Part shown: positions 59,776 through 64,000 of the stretch, piece by piece
Layout of the letters: every line of letters starts with the position of its first letter
Numbering within the stretch: the stretch's first letter is position 1
Assembly: GCA_903832665.1 (NCBI GenBank)
Contig: CAILCG010000026.1
Coordinates: 62,001 to 126,000 of the forward strand
Reading direction: 5' to 3'
Origin: an uncultured Methanomicrobiales archaeon
GTDB lineage: Archaea; Halobacteriota; Methanomicrobia; Methanomicrobiales; Methanospirillaceae
DNA: 64,000 nt
Program-made: the position numbers and the translations under genes
Notes under the pieces: generated by a model
The model's database searches: none
What the model was told of the DNA's origin: nothing
What the model saw: only the letters and a program-made list of their open reading frames with translations

Positions 59776-60402
59776 CTACCACATCTTTCTTGAACGCCAG
59801 TACATCCAGCAGATCGCACAGAATAAGAGAAATATGATCAACTGCGAACCGAAACTCACTTCAAGAGTATTTCCCTCAACGGTCCGTATGCCCCCGAGCA
59901 GGGTACCCAGGAGGAATGCAACCAGGGTAAAATAGAAGCCGGCATATTCATTGGGAAAAACAATCTCCTGCAATTTCCGGTTCTGCAACTCCGCCTGTTC
60001 TCCCATGTCCATCTTCTGGTAAATGATCCCCAGCAGAGCCTGGGCATAGGCGTGATAGGGACTCAGTTCCACGGCATGCTCGAGGGCTTCGATCGCTTCG
60101 TGATGCTGCCCCAGCTTGTCAAACGCCACTCCCCTGTTGATCCAGGCATCAACGGATCCTGGATTAATGGATACTGCTCTCTGCGTACAGGTCAAAGATT
60201 CCGCGCACTTGTCGAGACTGATCAGTGCAATGGCTTTGTTGTTAAGAATTACGTCATTATCCGGGTTTATCTTGAGAGCCTCGTCGTAACATTCCAGTGC
60301 TTCACGTATCTTTCCCAGCTGGACAAGATCATGAGCCCGTTCATCAAACGAGGGCGAAGATTCAGCTATTGTTCGAATACTATCTTTTCTCTTTTGGGTA
60401 TA
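59776..60402 (-). pseudogene. TPR-repeat membrane protein, start uncertain (frame break near 60385)
   Basis: The frame open from 60402 encodes two or three TPR repeats (LVQLGKIREALECYDEALKI, NNKAIALISLDKCAESLTCT, INRGVAFDKLGQHHEAIEAL and HAVELSPYHAYAQALLG) and a C-terminal pair of helices (FYFTLVAFLLGTLLGGI, LIIFLLFCAICWMYWRSRK). No ATG, GTG or TTG precedes the first TPR in frame. An ATG at 60428 in another frame reads MERISCHFNIPKREK and would join if one base were added in the A-rich run near 60385. The 139-codon piece starting with TTG at 60195 would cut a TPR in half, so it is unlikely. Confidence 0.6.
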
Positions 60403-60655
60403 TTAAAATGGCAGGATATACGTTCCATTATGCCCGGGGAACGTAAGCCCCGGGGAATCCGGCTTTACCGATCTCCCGGAATGGGGAGAAAAACATAGAA
60501 CGAAGCGGTAGGAGAGCGTTGTCATGAAAATTTTGAAAATTCAGAGAGATAGATCAGCAAAAGGAGAAATTGAGTCCGTCGTGCAAAATTTTCATTGTTT
60601 TGGTGCAGTGTCTTTGACTTCACATAGGTTTTTTGAATAATTTTTTTTGGTCAGA

Positions 60656-60818
60656 CCCTGCCTGAAAAATTTCAATCGCGTACATGGGGTGTTAGATAAT
60701 GTGCCGATTGTCGGATAATTATCCGGCAAAAGGTATGTACAACTGACAACAAATTATTTTCTCCGGCGTGAGGGTCCGGCAATAAAATCAAAGTCTGATT
60801 AAAAATTTTCAGGCAGGG
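60656..60818. repeat. 163-bp element with 22-bp terminal inverted repeats
   Basis: The left end (60656-60677) begins CCCTGCCTGAAAAATTT and the right end (60797-60818) finishes AAATTTTCAGGCAGGG; the arms match at 20 of 22 bases. Inside lies a 22-bp near-palindrome (60709-60730), with core CGGATAATTATCCG perfect. No coding frame exists. The form suggests a MITE-like element, but no target-site duplication was seen. Confidence 0.55.
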
Positions 60819-60826
60819 GACGAGGG

Positions 60827-61200
60827 GTCGATTGAAAAAAAAATTTCAGAGATCGATTTTATTTTTTTCGTGCAAAATGCGGATCGGCTTTTGTATTGCA
60901 AAAGTACGGGAACTTCATCCAAATTTTTAATCAAATCCTAAGGATTAACAAACCGGTCAATTGTGGGGAGGGTCCCCCATTTTGCACAAAGGTGACCCTC
61001 AACTCCAAAAAAAGAGGGGAGGTGCCTGACCACCCCTCTTCTTGAAAATATTTTGAGCCGACCCTCCCCTCTTAGGGAAAGAGGGGACCCTACCCCATTT
61101 TAGAAAAGTGGGGTGGGTCTTGAACATGCAACAAGGGGGCTGAAATGGTAAATGGTAAGGAGGGTTCCCCGCCTCGGGATCTATCAGAGGCACGGCGGGG
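60827..61200. repeat. C-run/G-run hairpin array (locus C) and second 34-nt element
   Basis: This AT-rich gap becomes hairpin-rich from 60960: GGGTCCCCC...GGTGACCC, AGGGGAGGTG...CACCCCT, CCCCTCTTAGGGAAAGAGGGG, and ACCCCATTTTAGAAAAGTGGGGT. At 61167-61200 is the second copy of the 34-nt CCCCGCC...GGCGGGG element found at 37502. Nothing codes for protein. Hairpins at the end could terminate transcription of the gene at 61223. Confidence 0.65.
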
Positions 61201-61222
61201 TAAATTCCTTTTTGAATTTATG

Positions 61223-62326
61223 TTATTGAACAGCCAACTTCTCCGGCTTTTTTGGCTCGTACATTGCAATAATTTTCTTAAAATGTTCTGCCATCTTAAA
61301 TAATTCGTTTAGGTTGTTGATTGGAATTTTATTTTCTGTCCGGGTTTCATTATCAAAGACTCCAATTGATTTCTGTTTGGTATTGAAATAAAACCGGCAA
61401 ATCGGTTTTCGGTTGTTGTCATCAAATAATATTGCACAATAAGACTTTGCATCCCGCATCACAACTCGAACAGGATCGGTTGTTTCTGTCAGGATTGCTT
61501 TAACGATATAATATCCTTCATACTCTTCTTCTGTCGTGACAATTTCTTCAGAATTTTCTTCGAGGGGTTGTGTTAAATTTCCTTCAATTGGTTCTGTTGG
61601 TAACTTTGGCGTCTCTGGTTCCATTGCCGATTTCAACCGGTCATTTATTTTCTCTAATAAAAACTGATTCAACGATTCTTTGGTTATGATGGTGAATTTA
61701 TCTTTTGCCTGTGCGGTCAGTGTTTTTGGGTATACCTGTTTAGCAAAAAATTTTACAAACTCTTCAGAAGGCTTTGAGAATTCTTTGTTGATTATCTGAA
61801 TTATCTCTCGTGTGTACTTCAACTGGGACGCTGTATCTTCAAGTTCATCGAGATTCAAACCCTGTTTTGTAAATTTTTTTAACTCCGCAATGAGAGGTTC
61901 TTTGATGTCAAGCAGATTAATTTCAAGGAATGGTTTCTGATCCATCTTGTTCTTGGCTTCAAGATCTGTAAAAAATTGATAGACGATACCATTGGTAAGG
62001 ATTCCAACCTTAGCTGGAGTAACTGAAAAATACCGGAACAGTTGTGATGCATGTTCTTTGTTTAAATCTGCACTAACGGCTTTGCATTCAACAAGAATCA
62101 CTGGATTCCCATCTTTCATTATCGCGTAGTCGACCTTCTCCCCTTTTTTTGTCCCGACATCAGCGATTAATACAGGATTTACTTCATTTGGATTAAAGAC
62201 ATCATATCCTAGAATTCTGATAAATGGCATAATTAGTGCATTTTTTGTGCCTTCTTCTGTGGCAATTTTTTCCGAAATTGTTGGTATATTTTTGGCAAAT
62301 GCCTGTATCTCAGCAATAAAGTCCAT
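61223..62326 (-). CDS. Orphan HSDR_N-domain restriction-endonuclease-like protein
   Basis: From the ATG at 62326 this is a 367-residue protein. Residues 20-130 match the N-terminal nuclease domain of type I restriction R subunits: a PD-(D/E)xK-type site in VGTKKGEKVDYAIMK and VILVECKAVSADL. No helicase follows. The middle is helical, a Pro/Glu linker (about 225-260) leads to a beta-rich C-terminal domain (RVVMRDAKSYCAILFDDNN, RKPICRFYFNTKQKSIGVFD). No methylase or specificity gene is nearby. Its codon use and base content are much more AT-rich than neighbours, suggesting transfer. Confidence 0.8.
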   Translation of the reverse strand: MDFIAEIQAFAKNIPTISEKIATEEGTKNALIMPFIRILGYDVFNPNEVNPVLIADVGTKKGEKVDYAIMKDGNPVILVECKAVSADLNKEHASQLFRYFSVTPAKVGILTNGIVYQFFTDLEAKNKMDQKPFLEINLLDIKEPLIAELKKFTKQGLNLDELEDTASQLKYTREIIQIINKEFSKPSEEFVKFFAKQVYPKTLTAQAKDKFTIITKESLNQFLLEKINDRLKSAMEPETPKLPTEPIEGNLTQPLEENSEEIVTTEEEYEGYYIVKAILTETTDPVRVVMRDAKSYCAILFDDNNRKPICRFYFNTKQKSIGVFDNETRTENKIPINNLNELFKMAEHFKKIIAMYEPKKPEKLAVQ

Positions 62327-62465
62327 GAGAAAAATATCATAATACCAGATATTTATGCCTTTATTATTTGATGCGAAAAAGATATGCAATATAACGATGA
62401 TCACTTGAAAACAAAAAGATTTTTTCTGTTTCTTTGAATTAGGGCGGTTAATGGAAATGCGTCTT

Positions 62466-62610
62466 AATTTTATTGCGATGAACGCCGCCGCCCCCGAAGG
62501 GACGCCCCCGCGGCGGGTCAGGGACCGGTTATCGCAATAAACCGTTCTACCCAGCGAGGCCCCGACGAGGCAGCCGAGCGACCCCCGAAGGGGGGTGGGT
62601 TGGCTCCTAA
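62466..62610. other. GC-rich structured element, candidate RNA or insertion site
   Basis: TTTATTGCGAT (62469-62479) pairs with ATCGCAATAAA (62531-62541), enclosing a GC-rich block with its own inverted parts (CGCCGC...GCGGCG). A second hairpin, AGCC...CCCCCGAAGGGGGG...GGCT, is at about 62572-62604. This lies between the stop of the VIT1-like gene and the start of the HSDR_N gene, both on the minus strand. It may be a leader or a small RNA. It is unlike the surrounding AT-rich DNA. Confidence 0.5.
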
Positions 62611-62662
62611 TTTTTCCAAAAAAACCTTGAAAATTGAGGATGTTTCCTGAAAAATTTAACGG

Positions 62663-63544
62663 TCAGATATTGACGTTCAGTACGGTCCGGATTGCAACCC
62701 CGATCACGAACGAGATCGCCGCAATACCAAGGCTGATCGCCGCCATCTCAGCAAAGCGCCGGTAAAAGGGGAGATCTTTTGCCACGGATACGTAAAACGT
62801 GAAAACCAAAATCACGAGAATTGCCGCCAGGAGAGTAAACATCAGTGCGATAAACGGGCTGGAGAGGAGCAGGAACGGCAGAATCAGCAGGGCTACGGTA
62901 ACAATGTAGGTGATACCGGTGTATACCGAAGCCTTGAATGGATCGGTAGGTCCCCCATCAGATCGCTGCGAGAGATACTCAGACGCTCCCATGGAGAGCG
63001 ATGCTGCTACCCCCATCACGAGCCCCACAACTGCGATGATCTGGGTATTCTGTATGGCAAACGTGAGTCCGGCAAGCGTGCCGGTGAACTCGACGAGTGC
63101 ATCATTCAACCCCAGTACCACGGAACCCACATATTTGAGGCGATCTTCATCGATCAGGGCAATCAGTTCGCGCTCGTGTATCTCTTCGTTCTTTAAGATC
63201 CCGGCAATCTCCGGAATGGTGAACGGAATATCCCGATCGAACGACTGGGCCTTCTTCTCAACACCCTCAAGGAGCTTGATGGCGAAGGTCAGTCCAAGCA
63301 GGCGTGCGAGCACGTAATAAAACCAGACTCTCAAAACATCGGGTTGAACATCCCTTTTGGTATAGCGCTTCCAGATCCCGTAGTGATCGAGTTCATCGCT
63401 GGCGATCTTTGTTAACACCGTACGGTTGTGCTCATCCGAAGTTGTTGCGGCAATCTTTGTATAGATAAGATGTTCTGTTATCTCACCTTTTTGCAAGGCA
63501 AGAAGGATGGCGATATTTTTCTGATCGGTCGTAATTTCTGGCAT
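62663..63544 (-). CDS. Ferritin-like/VIT1 (CCC1) fusion transporter
   Basis: From the ATG at 63544, preceded by GAGGGAT, this is a 293-residue protein. Residues 1-140 form a ferritin-like four-helix domain with metal-ligand pairs (QKGEITEHLIY, ASDELDHYGIWKRY, NEEIHERELIAL). The C-terminal part (about 145-293) is a VIT1/CCC1 Fe2+/Mn2+ transporter (GSVVLGLNDALVEFTGTLAG, MGASEYLSQRSDGG). It probably exports Fe or Mn from the cytoplasm, sensed or loaded by the ferritin-like domain. Confidence 0.92.
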   Translation of the reverse strand: MPEITTDQKNIAILLALQKGEITEHLIYTKIAATTSDEHNRTVLTKIASDELDHYGIWKRYTKRDVQPDVLRVWFYYVLARLLGLTFAIKLLEGVEKKAQSFDRDIPFTIPEIAGILKNEEIHERELIALIDEDRLKYVGSVVLGLNDALVEFTGTLAGLTFAIQNTQIIAVVGLVMGVAASLSMGASEYLSQRSDGGPTDPFKASVYTGITYIVTVALLILPFLLLSSPFIALMFTLLAAILVILVFTFYVSVAKDLPFYRRFAEMAAISLGIAAISFVIGVAIRTVLNVNI

Positions 63545-63802
63545 AGTCAATCCCTCAGGCAGATGTGCCGGACAGTATCCCGGGTAAAATTCACGGGATT
63601 AGTTAAAAAATTAAACGGCCGGACGGAGAACGGGCTGCACCTGCGTCTTGTGGCACAAATTGCAAATTAGCCTGTTTTCCCGGTTCACCGTTCCGGGGTA
63701 GAGTGATTGCGGGAAGTGTTTTTCCAGGAATGGGAGGGAACAGGAAGAGGCGGAGTTCACGGGTCCCGGGAACTATCGAGCGATAACAGGCACCGGGAAG
63801 GA

Positions 63803-63955
63803 TCATAACGGGCCGGAACGGATGGTATTGATCTTCTGGTCCTCGTCCCGCAGGATGAGATAGTACGAATCTGAAGGAAAGTCTTCAATACTCTCAATTT
63901 TTGGGGGAGAATTGGTGAAAAGGTACCCGTTTGCAGAACGGAAAATATAGAGCAT
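63803..63955 (-). CDS. Small protein or C-terminus of a longer one
   Basis: An ATG at 63955 follows GGAGG by five bases and gives 50 residues: MLYIFRSANGYLFTNSPPK to KINTIRSGPL. The same frame stays open to the window end (KPAPTLSKYLFEEGD upstream), so it could instead be the C-terminus of a longer protein. The strong ribosome site favours a small protein. No family was recognised. The gap 63545-63802 shows no other gene. Confidence 0.5.
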   Translation of the reverse strand: MLYIFRSANGYLFTNSPPKIESIEDFPSDSYYLILRDEDQKINTIRSGPL

Positions 63956-64000
63956 ATCTCCCTCCTCAAACAGGTATTTTGAGAGTGTTGGAGCCGGCTT

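Noticed and set aside
62466-62610. tRNA or rRNA fragment
   Set aside because: GC-rich and structured, but no cloverleaf, no T-loop GTTCRA and no rRNA core motif was found.

Overview
The window looks like chromosomal DNA of a methanogenic archaeon of the order Methanomicrobiales, probably near Methanoregula. This is inferred from gene content and protein style, not from a database search. Archaeal markers include an archaeal-type glycyl-tRNA synthetase, a Hef-type helicase/nuclease, UPF0147 and UPF0148 family proteins, a Cmi4-like HTH protein and archaeal pilins. Typical of this group are the many PAS-domain sensor proteins, secreted proteins with Thr/Pro stalks or PEGA domains, a bacterial-type gyrase and two ECF-type nickel/cobalt importers. 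No rRNA, tRNA, CRISPR array or complete insertion sequence was seen.

Layout. 1-12.3 kb: a response regulator-PAS protein cut by the window edge; an ECF metal importer operon (DtxR-like regulator, Q, O, M, N) on the minus strand; a histidine kinase; a small zinc-ribbon protein; an ABC-2 exporter; then NikR divergent from nikMN-nikO-nikQ, with a candidate NikR operator between them. 12.4-17.6 kb: a DUF4418/thioredoxin-CcdA operon, an HTH-PAS-PAS regulator and an FtsX-like permease. 17.7-22.3 kb: gyrB-gyrA. 22.3-24.7 kb: two archaeal pilin-like proteins, one carrying PA14-PKD-PA14. 24.7-32.2 kb: mixed enzymes and small conserved archaeal genes. 32.3-36.1 kb: a PAS relic and a 1169-residue multi-PAS kinase. 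36.1-38.3 kb: hairpin repeats and secreted proteins. 38.4-44.4 kb: hef, glyS, an HTH gene, a UPF0173 hydrolase and a zinc ribbon. 44.5-52.3 kb: a PEGA protein, nitroreductase, methyltransferases, pirin and a small XRE/membrane-protein cluster. 52.5-60.4 kb: an AguB-AguA fusion, a flavodoxin-ferredoxin protein, a CDF-like protein with altered metal ligands, a SpoIIE phosphatase and a TPR protein. 60.4-64 kb: a repeat-rich AT-rich island with an orphan HSDR_N protein, a structured GC-rich element, a ferritin-like/VIT1 transporter and a final small ORF.

Themes. Metal supply is the clearest one: the nickel importer serves methanogenesis (methyl-CoM reductase F430, hydrogenases), and the second ECF importer is tied to a DtxR-type regulator. 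The second theme is signal transduction by PAS sensors, with a SpoIIE phosphatase and a STAS protein that could form a partner-switching pair. The third is apparent gene damage: five genes need a one-base frame change to give a whole family member, and a sixth lacks a start codon. Several of these sites are in homopolymers, so sequence error is the first explanation to exclude. The most unusual non-coding features are a dispersed family of C-run/G-run hairpins at three loci, a 34-nt element present twice, a 163-bp element with 22-bp terminal inverted repeats, and a nested hairpin region at about 62.5 kb.
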